Of a stretch of DNA of 11,039 bases, positions 1 through 6,660 are shown piece by piece. Position 1 is the first letter of the stretch. Each line of letters starts with the position of its first letter. The stretch is from Patescibacteria group bacterium UBA6164 (GTDB lineage: Bacteria > Patescibacteriota > Gracilibacteria > BD1-5 > UBA6164): positions 1 through 11,039 of the forward strand of contig DIUG01000030.1 in NCBI GenBank assembly GCA_002422305.1, given 5' to 3'. Position numbers and translations under genes: made by a program. The notes under the pieces were generated by a model. It did not search any database and was not told where the DNA came from. It saw nothing but the letters and a program-made list of their open reading frames with translations.

Positions 1-297
1 TTTGTATTACCGTAAAGATGTTGCATTGCAACATCTCTACAAAACATTGATTTGATAATATGTTTTGGTAAAACATCTCTACATTTTTTAAATCTCTACT
101 GTTATATATTTGTATTACCGTAGAGATGTTGCATTGCAACATCTTTACAAAATATTGATTTGATAATATGTTTTAGCAAAACATCTCTACATTTTTTAAA
201 TCTCTACTGTTATATATTTGTATTACCGTAGAGATGTTGCATTGCAACATCTTTACAAAATAATGATTTGATAATATTTTTTGGCAAAACATCTCTA
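1..297. repeat. Three tandem 108-bp repeats with internal palindromes
   Basis: Units begin at 1, 109 and 217, an exact 108-bp period. The third is cut off near 297, and the array may continue left of the window. Each unit starts TTTGTATTACCG. It holds a 29-bp near-perfect palindrome (core AGATGTTGCA-T-TGCAACATCT), then a second palindrome (ATGTTTT, 3 nt, AAAACAT; degraded in unit 3), and repeats the motif TCTCTAC. Units 1 and 2 differ at only a few bases, so the duplication is recent or kept uniform. No ORF is visible. From memory, the palindrome core resembles short interspersed palindromes of cyanobacteria and other bacteria; this was not checked by search. It may also help end transcription from the minus-strand gene that stops at 323. 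Confidence 0.92.
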
Positions 298-322
298 TAA
301 TAAATACAAATCAATATTTTTT

Positions 323-1132
323 TTATTTTCTCATAGCATTACTTATTTTATATACTACTTGATTTATGGGATTTAAAACTTTATGTAATTTTTCTCTAAA
401 TATTATATAATCATCTTTAATTAATTCTAATAAAAAATGAATAGTTATATTATTTTCATATTCAGTTAAAGCATGAAAAGCCATAGGAAAAACTTTGTAT
501 GTATGTTCTATTTCTTCATCTATTTCATTTAATTGTTTATTGTTCATAAAAATTATTTCACTTGTACTATATGATTTTTTATTATCCCATGGTACTATTG
601 ATTCAATTTTATTTGAATGTTCTCTTAAATACTCTAAATATGATATATATATACATGTTTGATAAGTTGTTTGTTGTAATAAATTTAGTTTTAAAATAGA
701 TGTTTTATCTTCTATATTATTACATTTTAAAGTCTTGAAAGTTATTTCTAATTTGTGTATTTTTTTATCTATTTTTTTCCATACTCTTTCTAATAAAATA
801 GGATTTTTTTTGGTTAAATCATTTTTTATTAATAGAAGTGATTTTTTTTGTATATTTACTAAGGCACAGTTATATATGTTATTCATATTTTTTTTGTGTT
901 TGTTTTTTATACTATTCAATCAATAAGGTCATTCTATCTCATTATATTCATCAATAATTTTCAAAAGCTCTTTTTTAGGTCTATATGGTTCACATATATT
1001 ATCTACTCTTTCTAAATATAAATTATATCCACCTTTTAAAGAATATGGTAAATCACTTTCTGCAAATGATTTATTTGTAAAATTATATGTAAGGAATATT
1101 AAAAATGTAATTATATAAAATAGTTTTTTCAT
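323..1132 (-). CDS. Secreted protein of unknown function (269 aa)
   Basis: Under code 25 this is one frame from ATG at 1132 to TAA at 323. With the standard code it would split at in-frame TGA codons (929-931 and 920-922), which read as the glycines of the joining segment EGPYGL. Residues 1-24 form a signal peptide (MKKLFYIITFLIFLTYNF, then NKSFA before ES), so export with cleavage after SFA is likely. The mature part is Lys/Asn/Ile-rich and mostly helical by eye, with a few cysteines (CEPYRP, NCALV, KCNN, QTCIY) and a Tyr/Trp-containing stretch (IVPWDNKKSY). I recognise no family. It follows the pilin-like gene by 66 bp on the same strand. A TATAAT box (minus strand, 1183-1178) could give it its own promoter, but no -35 is evident. 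Confidence 0.82.
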
Positions 1133-1191
1133 TATATTTTTATTAAGTTATTTAAATTTAAATAATTCATCTATATTATTATATATAAAAG

Positions 1192-1219
1192 TGAAAAATT
1201 AAAAACTTTTAATTTTTCA
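1192..1219 (-). terminator. Hairpin overlapping the 3' end of the pilin-like gene
   Basis: A perfect 13-bp stem (TGAAAAATTAAAA at 1192-1204, complement at 1207-1219) with a 2-nt loop. On the minus strand it covers the last codons and stop of the gene ending at 1199 and is followed by CTTTTATATA. It could terminate or attenuate transcription before the secreted-protein gene. The T-tract is weak and the stem is nearly all A/T, so this is only moderately supported. Confidence 0.4.
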
Positions 1220-1762
1220 TTTTTTTTGAATTATTTCTTTATTTCATATTTTTTTTATTATTTTATAATCAATGAATTCTGATAAAAAGTTTTCATTTGT
1301 ATTAGAATTTATTTTTAATCTAGTATATCATCATAAATTTATAATATTTAAATCTCAATTTGTTACTGAAAATATTTTTCACTCATTAATTATTCATGAT
1401 GAACTATTATTCTCATATTTAATTGGTCATCATTCTAAAATTGTGACTTGTAAATTTGATCAAGTATTTATTTTTGATTTATGATTACGATCTTTTTTTA
1501 ATGAGAATTCTATTTCAGATTCATTATAAAAAATTATTTTATCTCAATTTTCTAAAGTTTTTTTAGTAAAATCTTTGTTTATAATTGAATTATTTATTAA
1601 ATTATTAATATTATTTTCTAATTGAATATCATTTACAAAATTTTTATTGTTATTTAAAATTTTGTTTATTTTTGTACTTATTTGTATAAAAGATACAGAA
1701 ATGATTAGACTTAAAAATATTGCCCAAATAAAAATTGATCCTTTTATATTGTTTTTTTGCAT
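1199..1762 (-). CDS. Membrane-anchored minor-pilin-like (PilX/GspK-like) protein (187 aa)
   Basis: ATG at 1762, TAA at 1199, with in-frame TGA read as glycine (for example LEN-G-DKII and LEGGPIKY). The N-terminus is KNNIKG followed by a long hydrophobic helix (SIFIWAIFLSLIISVSFIQI, residues 9-28) and a polar helical stretch. A short basic leader ending in Gly before a single membrane helix is the pattern of type IV pilins and PilX/GspK-type minor pilins. The usual Glu at mature position 5 is absent, as in some minor pilins. The C-terminal half is Ser/Asn/Gly-rich and probably beta-structured (SSSGIINEGKIFSVTNGDLNIINLGGY). Its divergent neighbour is a PilB-type ATPase, which supports a role in pilus or pseudopilus assembly. 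The family call is inferred from the N-terminus only. Confidence 0.8.
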
Positions 1763-1785
1763 AAATATTAAAAATATGATAAAAT
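1757..1785 (+). promoter_or_regulatory. Extended -10 promoter for pilB
   Basis: TTGCAT (1757-1762), a 17-nt spacer, then TAAAAT (1780-1785) preceded by TG at 1777-1778, an extended -10. The -35 overlaps the start codon of the divergent pilin-like gene. Transcription would begin near 1792 and give a leader of about 32 nt. Confidence 0.5.
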
Positions 1786-1792
1786 CTATTTA

Positions 1793-1820
1793 ATTATAGG
1801 TTATAACTTTTAAATTACAA
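1793..1820 (-). promoter_or_regulatory. Sigma-70-like promoter for the pilin-like gene
   Basis: On the minus strand TTGTAA (1820-1815) lies 16 nt before a perfect TATAAT (1798-1793). The predicted start of transcription is near 1786, about 24 nt before the ATG at 1762. It faces the pilB promoter, and its -35 lies within the dyad at 1803-1825. Confidence 0.5.
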
Positions 1821-1825
1821 GTTAT
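1803..1825. promoter_or_regulatory. Dyad overlapping the pilB start codon
   Basis: ATAACTT (1803-1809) and AAGTTAT (1819-1825) are exact inverted repeats, 9 nt apart, and G-U pairs could lengthen the stem. The right arm includes the first two bases of the pilB ATG (1824-1826). In RNA it could mask the start codon. In DNA it covers the -35 of the opposite promoter and could be an operator. Confidence 0.35.
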
Positions 1826-3128
1826 GGTTGTTCCAAAAAAACAAAATGTATGAGATTTACTTAAAAAAGAAATTTTAAAGAATGAAGAAAAAAAAATATA
1901 TTATTCAGAAAAATTTAAAAAAATAGAAGATAAAGTAAAAAAATCTTTAAAAGATCAAAAAACAGATGATGCACTTAACGATGTTACGATTTGAGCATTG
2001 GTTTTATGAAGTTCTGATGTTCATTATGAAACTTTTGATAATTATATTGTAGTTAGATTTAGAATAGATTGAGTTCTAGTTGATATATTTAGATTAACAT
2101 TAAAAGAATATAAAACTATTTTAGAAAGACTTAAATATTCTTCATCACTAAAATTGAATATTACTACAATACCTCAAGACTGAAAATTTTCTTTATTCAT
2201 AGAAAATAGAAATATAGATGTCAGAGTTTCTACTTTACCCGTATGAGCTTTTGAAAATGTTGTTTGTAGAATACTTGATAATACTAATGCAATAATAGAT
2301 TTTGATAAATTGTGATTTTTTTGGACTACAAAAAGAATTTTAGAGAAGTCTATTACAAAAAAGAATGGTATGATTTTAGTTACATGACCTACAGGTTCAG
2401 GTAAAACTACTACACTTTATACTATTTTATCTAAATTAAATACTAGAGAAAAAAAAGTTATTACATTAGAAGATCCTATAGAATATAAACTAGATTGAGT
2501 AATTCAGTCCGAAGTAAATGAAAAAAATTGATTTACATTTAAAAGTTGATTAAGAGCTTTACTTAGACAAGATCCAGATATAATAATGGTTTGAGAAATA
2601 AGAGATTATGAAACACTTGAAACGGCAACAAATGCTAGTTTAACTTGACATTTAGTACTATCTACTTTACATACTAAATCAGCAGCAGATACATTGGATC
2701 GTGTAATTAATATGTGATTAAAACCATATATTTTAGCTTCAGCCTTAGATACTATTATTGCACAAAGATTAGTTAGAAAAATATGCCCATATTGTAAAGT
2801 AGAAAAAGAAAGAACTGCTCTTGAAATAAGTATAATTGAAAATATGATGAGAGAGATTTGAATGAGTTCATTATGATCAAAAAATATAAAACTTTATGAG
2901 TGATTATGATGTGAAAAATGTAATAATAGTTGATATTTATGAAGAATTTGAATATATGAAATAATATCTTTAAATGAACAGTTAAGGAATTTGATTAGAC
3001 AATGATCTACTACTCAAGAAATTATAACAAGTGCTAGAGATTGAGATCTTATAACTATGAAAGAAGATGGTATATTAAAAGCTATAAAATGATATACTAC
3101 TATAGAAGAAATTTTAAGAGTTATATAA
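1824..3128 (+). CDS. pilB: Type IV pilus/type II secretion assembly ATPase, GspE/PilB family (434 aa)
   Basis: A hexameric ATPase of this family powers pilin polymerisation at the inner face of the membrane. Family landmarks are in order: SDVHYE and RIDGVL of the N2 domain (from about residue 64), Walker A TGPTGSGKTTT (187-197), Asp box LEDPIEY (215-221), Walker B DPDIIMVGEIRD (250-261), His box TGHLVLSTLHT (274-284), and a zinc tetracysteine (CPYC 321-324, CEKC 363-366) typical of PilB/GspE rather than PilT. At 434 aa it is much shorter than usual PilB (about 560), because the N-terminal MshEN-type domain is missing; only some 45 charged residues precede N2. About 24 of 28 glycines are TGA codons. 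TAG at 1797-1799 bars extension upstream. It is divergent from a pilin-like gene and convergent, 7 nt apart, with the protease gene. PilB versus GspE cannot be settled here. Confidence 0.93.
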
Positions 3129-3135
3129 TTTTATA

Positions 3136-3786
3136 TTACTTTAATAAATTTATACCATATTTTTTTCACTCGGAAATAGCATAATTAATTCAAATTACTT
3201 TTCATTCTGAATTAATTATTGGTCATCATGAAAATCATGGTTTTATATTATTTGATATTTCAATTAAGCTAAATTTATTTTTTAGCTTAATTTTTTTGTT
3301 TATTACTCATGTATTATATATTATTTCAAATTTTTCTTTATCTACTCAAAAACTGTATATATTTTGTTTTGTTCAAATACTAAAATTTCATTTACTAAGA
3401 AAAGGGAATACTTCATCTTTTGAAACTATTTTAATAGTAGCTAAATCATTTTCTTCATCTCTATAGATGATTTCTCAATCATATTCTTTATCATTATATA
3501 ATATTTTATAATTTATTTTATCATTTTCTACTATATGATTTACAGTTTGAATTATTCATTTTGAGTTAATAAAAAATCAGGCTCAAATTCCAGATTCTTT
3601 AAAATCTTCAAATAATCATTTAGGATTATTATTATAACTTATAAGATTATTTTCAGGTATTATAATTACTATAGATTTTTTTATTTCTTCTATATTTAAA
3701 GTATTTTTTTTTATTAATTTTATTCACAAAAAAATAACTCAAATAATTGATGTTAATATAATTAGAATTATAATTTTTTTATTCAT
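3136..3786 (-). CDS. Membrane-anchored HtrA/DegP-like trypsin-fold serine protease, no PDZ (216 aa)
   Basis: One hydrophobic segment (residues 4-25, after MNKK) would anchor the protein with its catalytic domain outside the membrane. The triad matches the S1C (HtrA/Deg) pattern: His84 in QTVNHIVE, Asp114 in RDEENDLATIKI, and Ser186 in KPGFSGGPIINSEGKVIGIN. The opening GIGAGFFINSKG matches the GSGFII start of HtrA domains. The protein ends about 30 residues after the serine, so the PDZ domain of DegP is absent. All three glycines of GFSGGP are TGA codons, which is strong support for code 25. The likely role is quality control or processing of exported proteins; substrates cannot be inferred. 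The gene is convergent with pilB (7-nt gap) and divergent from the NUDIX operon across a long palindrome. Confidence 0.88.
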
Positions 3787-3830
3787 ATTTTTTTTAAACT
3801 TTTAAAATTTTCTTATTTGCTTACAACTTG

Positions 3831-3859
3831 ATTTTAAGTATAAAAAATAAATTTGCCAA
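3831..3859 (-). promoter_or_regulatory. Promoter for the HtrA-like gene inside the palindrome
   Basis: On the minus strand TTGGCA (3859-3854), a 17-nt spacer, then TAAAAT (3836-3831). Each box is one base from consensus. Transcription should start near 3824, about 38 nt before the ATG at 3786. Its -35 overlaps that of the plus-strand promoter. Confidence 0.55.
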
Positions 3860-3880
3860 TTTATTTTTTATACTTAAAAT
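3853..3880 (+). promoter_or_regulatory. Promoter for the NUDIX-tmk-yraN operon inside the palindrome
   Basis: TTGCCA (3853-3858), a 16-nt spacer, then TAAAAT (3875-3880); each box is one base from consensus. Transcription should start near 3887, about 20 nt before the ATG at 3908. It is the mirror image of the minus-strand promoter and shares its -35 core. Confidence 0.55.
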
Positions 3881-3907
3881 CATTTAAGTTAATATTTAAT
3901 AAAACAT

Positions 3908-4555
3908 ATGAATAAAATAGTAAAAGATAAAATGCAAAGGGAAATAATGGTTGTTTCAAATAAAGCTATATTTTGAGATATAGAAAAAGAAAGCAAATTT
4001 TATTATAATTTTGAAGTTAATTTTGAAAAAAATATTTTGGATAATTATGAATATATGATTAGATGAGATGCAGAAATAAATTTTGATTATAAGCAACCTA
4101 TTGGTTATGGTATAGTTATAAATGATGATAATAAAATATTTGTTTATAAGAGATGATGATCTTGAAGTAATGCATGAGAACATAGACTTCATAATAAAAT
4201 TGCTTTTTGAGTGTGAGGACATATAGAAAAAGATGATCAATATTTTGAAAATCCTATAAGTGATTCTTTAATAAGAGAAATAGAAGAGGAATTAAATATA
4301 AAACATGAAAATGTTAAGTCTGTAGAAGCTATTTGATACATTAATAATGAAATGGATGAAGTTTCAAAAGTACATATTTGAATAGCTTATATAGTTAAAA
4401 TACATAATACAAATTTTGAATTACTTGATTGAGAACTTGATAATTGAGAATTTGTTAGTTTATCAGAACTTGAATTAATGATTTTTTCTGGAGAATATGA
4501 TGTCGAGTCATGGTCTAAAATTATTTTTGAACCATTAAAAGAATATTTAAAATAG
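3908..4555 (+). CDS. NUDIX hydrolase, possibly COG4112-like (215 aa)
   Basis: NUDIX enzymes hydrolyse nucleoside diphosphates linked to another moiety, using metals held by the Nudix-box glutamates. Here GVGGHIEK (residues 101-108) is followed by REIEEELNI (123-131), giving the G...REUxEE core with E124, E127 and E128. The spacing between the glycines and the REUxEE part is longer than the canonical GX5EX7RE. The preceding strand (IFVYKRGGSGSNAGEHRLHNKIAFG) resembles the predicted phosphoesterases of COG4112 as I remember them. The first 45 residues precede the fold; ATGs at 3932 and 3947 are alternative starts. It is first in an operon with tmk and yraN, 29 nt before tmk. The substrate is unknown; house-cleaning of modified nucleotides would fit the neighbour. 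Confidence 0.87.
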
Positions 4556-4584
4556 TATACAATATTTATTTAAATTTTTAAAAG

Positions 4585-5247
4585 ATGTTTGTAGTTATTG
4601 ATTGAATTGATTGATCAGGTAAATGAACACAAGTTCAATTACTTGAAAAAAAATTAATAAAAATGTGAAAAACTGTAAAAGTTTTAGATTATCCTAGATA
4701 TGGTGAAAAATCATCTTTTGCAGTAGAAAAATATTTGAATTGAGATTATTGAAAAAATGTTTCAGCAAAACAAGCCAGTATATTTTATGCTATAGATAGG
4801 TTTGATGATAGTTTCAATTTAAGAAAAGATTTTGATAATTATGATTATATTATAAGTAACAGATATGTTTCTGCTAGTATGATTCATCAAGCATGAAAAA
4901 TTTTAGATAAAATAGAAAGACAAGAATTTTTAGATTGGTTGCTTAATTTGGAATATGATATTTTTAAAATACCAAAACCAGATAAAACTATTTTTTTAAA
5001 TGTAAGTCCAGAAATGAGTCAAAAATTAGTTTTAATGAAAAATGATAGAGAATATTTGAAAAATTGAAAAAAAATGGATCTACATGAAGAAGATAGTGAA
5101 CATTTATTAAATGCTCATTTATCAGCTATGGAAATAGTAAAAAAATTTGATGATTGGATTAAAATAGATTGTCAAAAAAATGGTAAAATGAGAAATATAG
5201 AGGAAATAAATGAAGATATACTTAGTGAAATATCGAATATAAAATAA
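4585..5247 (+). CDS. tmk: Thymidylate kinase (dTMP kinase, 220 aa)
   Basis: Tmk phosphorylates dTMP to dTDP with ATP, an essential cytoplasmic step in dTTP synthesis. The P-loop is at the very N-terminus (FVVIDGIDGSGKGTQ, Lys13), with G7, G10 and G14 written as TGA. Later motifs fit the family: LDYPRYGEKS (about 35-44), the YAIDRF segment (about 68-73), and ISNRYVSASMIHQAGK (about 89-104), matching the DRY-S-AYQG region that binds dTMP. FLNVSP precedes the lid and LHEEDSEHLLNA follows it. Length is close to the usual 205-220. The start is fixed because the P-loop begins at residue 7. Position 13-15 reads KGT, where many bacterial enzymes have KTT. The gene lies 29 nt after the NUDIX gene and 29 nt before yraN, consistent with one transcript. 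Confidence 0.92.
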
Positions 5248-5276
5248 TAATTATTGGTTTATATTTTTATTAACAT

Positions 5277-5636
5277 ATGAATACAAAACAAACATGAGAT
5301 AATTGAGAAATAATAGCAATAAAATATTTACAAAAAAAATTATATAATATTTTGGATACAAATTTTAAATTTTGAAGATTTTGAGAAATAGATTTGATAG
5401 CTAAAAAGGATGATTTTACTATTTTTATAGAAGTAAAATATAGAAATAATACTAATTATTGAATACCAGAAGAATCTATCACTTTAAATAAACTTAAAAA
5501 ATGTAGAAAAACTGTTGAATATTATGTATTAAAAAATAAACTTGATTTTGAAAAAATCAGATTTGATGTAATAACAATATTGAAGTGAGAAAAAAGTTAT
5601 AAAGTTACTCATTATAAAAATGTAAAAATATGATAA
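5277..5636 (+). CDS. yraN: YraN/UPF0102 family endonuclease-like protein (119 aa)
   Basis: Family hallmarks are present: an N-terminal GDNGEIIAIKYLQ helix (the G-x-x-GE...A-x-x-L pattern), then FGRFGEIDLIAKKDD and IFIEVKYR, a PD-(D/E)XK nuclease-like core with Glu37, Asp39, Glu52 and Lys54. The C-terminal part (IRFDVITIL) matches the usual RFDV strand. Length (about 115-125) is normal. Biochemical function is poorly established in general; a role in DNA processing or repair is inferred from the fold. Three N-terminal motif glycines (7, 10, 36) are TGA. It is the last gene of the NUDIX-tmk-yraN set, and no convincing terminator follows. Confidence 0.9.
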
Positions 5637-5640
5637 TAAT

Positions 5641-5670
5641 TTGAAAAAAATCTAAATTTTATAGTAAAAT
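5641..5670 (+). promoter_or_regulatory. Possible promoter downstream of yraN
   Basis: TTGAAA (5641-5646), an 18-nt spacer, then TAAAAT (5665-5670). If used, it would give a leader of nearly 190 nt before the lipoprotein gene. A second candidate, nearer the gene, is TATAAT at 5804-5809 without a clear -35. The rest of 5637-5865 holds only a weak 7-bp stem (5691-5697 with 5713-5719) and no gene I can see. Confidence 0.3.
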
Positions 5671-5865
5671 ATACTAAAAATCATAAAATAACTTATTGGC
5701 TTACATATCTATAATAAGTATTTATTAAATAGTATTAGGTGTATTTTATAATAAAAGTAAAGCATTTTTTAAAAAAAAGATTTTTGTTTATTAAAAAAAA
5801 ATATATAATACATCAGTATTTTACTAAATGATACACAATATTTTATATTTATTTTTTATATTATT

Positions 5866-6138
5866 ATGAAAAAATTATTAGTTATTTTTGTTATGTTGTT
5901 TTTAGTTTCTTGTGGTTCAAAAGAAGAAATTGAAGTAACTCCAGTAGAAGATGTTATTATTAATAATCAATTTGATGAACCAGCTGTATTTGAAGAACCA
6001 GTATATGATGAACCTACTACAATTGAAGGATCAGCAGAAGTTATGGATAATACATGATTTGAAGATGTTAATGTACAAGATGTTAATGTACAAGATGTAA
6101 ATATGATGGAAGAAGTTATAATAGAAGAAGCTAGATAA
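5866..6138 (+). CDS. Small acidic lipoprotein (90 aa)
   Basis: A lipoprotein signal peptide is clear: MKKLLVIFVMLFLVSCGS, with lipobox LVSC and Cys16 as the predicted lipidated residue. The mature chain is short, very acidic and probably unstructured (Glu/Asp/Pro/Val-rich: FDEPAVFEEPVYDEP), so it may be a surface tether or linker. One TGA (6055-6057) reads as glycine; without it the protein would end after MDNT. The tail contains DVNVQ twice, from an exact 15-bp tandem repeat, plus a degenerate third copy. It appears monocistronic, ending 12 nt before a strong terminator hairpin. I recognise no family. Confidence 0.85.
6064..6093 (+). repeat. 15-bp tandem repeat in the lipoprotein gene
   Basis: GATGTTAATGTACAA occurs twice in direct succession (6064-6078, 6079-6093), and GATGTAAAT follows as a partial third copy. 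It encodes the pentapeptide DVNVQ. Replication slippage could change the copy number without altering the frame. Confidence 0.85.
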
Positions 6139-6150
6139 TAGTTTTTTATT

Positions 6151-6188
6151 AAAAATAATCATAATTTTAATTATGATTATTTTTTTTT
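6151..6188 (+). terminator. Intrinsic terminator after the lipoprotein gene
   Basis: A perfect 16-bp stem (6151-6166 with 6169-6184; left arm AAAAATAATCATAATT) runs into a T-tract (6181-6188). It begins 12 nt after the stop. A-tracts before the stem would allow weaker termination from the other strand. Confidence 0.75.
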
Positions 6189-6214
6189 GCTATTAAAAAA
6201 AGAGCTATGTATTT

Positions 6215-6243
6215 TTGACAAGTTATTATTTTTATGCTAAGAT
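6215..6243 (+). promoter_or_regulatory. Promoter of the four-gene cluster
   Basis: Perfect TTGACA (6215-6220), a 17-nt spacer, and TAAGAT (6238-6243) preceded by TG at 6235-6236, an extended -10. It is the best promoter in the window, placed between the lipoprotein terminator and the next gene. The predicted start near 6250 favours the ATG at 6275 over the in-frame ATG at 6248. Confidence 0.7.
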
Positions 6244-6274
6244 TTATATGTTTATATCTAAAAATAAAATAATT

Positions 6275-6631
6275 ATGATAAATAAAGAAAAAGCTTTTGA
6301 AGAATTTAAAGTAATGGATATATGAGAAAAAAAGAAAATATTATTAAATATTTTTGAAAAAATGCTTATATATAAGCCAGAAATTAAAAGTTTAATAGAT
6401 GTTATAGAAAAAGTTTCTGAAATAGAAAATAATACTACATATGATTTTATTTTGGATAATTCATATAAAATAGTTTTAGATTCAATAGAAAAAGTAGATA
6501 AAATTAATGAAAAAGAAAGTATCGAAATATTTGAAAAATCTAAATCTTTTTTAAAAGAAATGAAGCTTAATGAAGAAAATGAAGAAAAAATAAATGAAAG
6601 TGAATTAGAGGAAATGTTAAATAATATCTAA
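6275..6631 (+). CDS. Small acidic helical protein of unknown function (118 aa)
   Basis: ATG at 6275, TAA at 6629, with a single TGA glycine (MDIGEKKK). An in-frame ATG at 6248 is unlikely, since it lies at the predicted transcription start. The protein is almost entirely Lys/Glu/Ile/Leu/Asn with heptad-like hydrophobic spacing (LLNIFEKMLI, LIDVIEKVSEI, IVLDSIEKV), so it should be helical and perhaps coiled-coil. It has no signal peptide or membrane segment. The C-terminus (ESELEEMLNNI) resembles that of the other small protein of the cluster (EKELDNLINDL), and each precedes a large protein. A chaperone, adaptor or antitoxin-like partner role is possible but speculative. It is first in the cluster, 29 nt before the next gene. 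Confidence 0.78.
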
Positions 6632-6660
6632 TAAATTATTTTAATATTAATATAAAAAAA

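Larger units (their letters stand above)
3825..3890. repeat. Long perfect palindrome between divergent genes
   Basis: Arms of 25 bp (3829-3853 and 3858-3882) are perfectly complementary around a 4-nt centre (TGCC). A further 5-bp stem (AACTT 3825-3829 with AAGTT 3886-3890) forms if four bases bulge. It is not followed by a T-tract and lies upstream of both flanking genes, so it is not a terminator. It coincides with two symmetric promoters. Confidence 0.9.

Noticed and set aside
1..297. CRISPR array
   Set aside because: The intervals between palindromes are themselves repeated, and the unit is 108 bp; there are no unique spacers and no cas genes.
735..926. Plus-strand open frame of 63 codons rich in Phe/Leu
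   Set aside because: Antisense to the secreted-protein gene; the hydrophobic look comes from the complement of Lys/Glu codons.
1272..1484. Plus-strand open frame of 70 codons
   Set aside because: It lies antisense within the pilin-like gene, which is a single code-25 frame with a plausible N-terminus. Composition reflects the complementary strand.
3825..3890. Palindrome as a transcription terminator
   Set aside because: It lies upstream of both flanking genes, which diverge from it, and no T-tract follows.
3956..4240. Minus-strand open frame of 94 codons
   Set aside because: Antisense to the NUDIX gene, whose motifs are clear.
6248..6274. Upstream ATG start for the 118-aa protein
   Set aside because: It coincides with the transcription start predicted from the TTGACA/TAAGAT promoter, so it would have no leader; leaderless use is not excluded.
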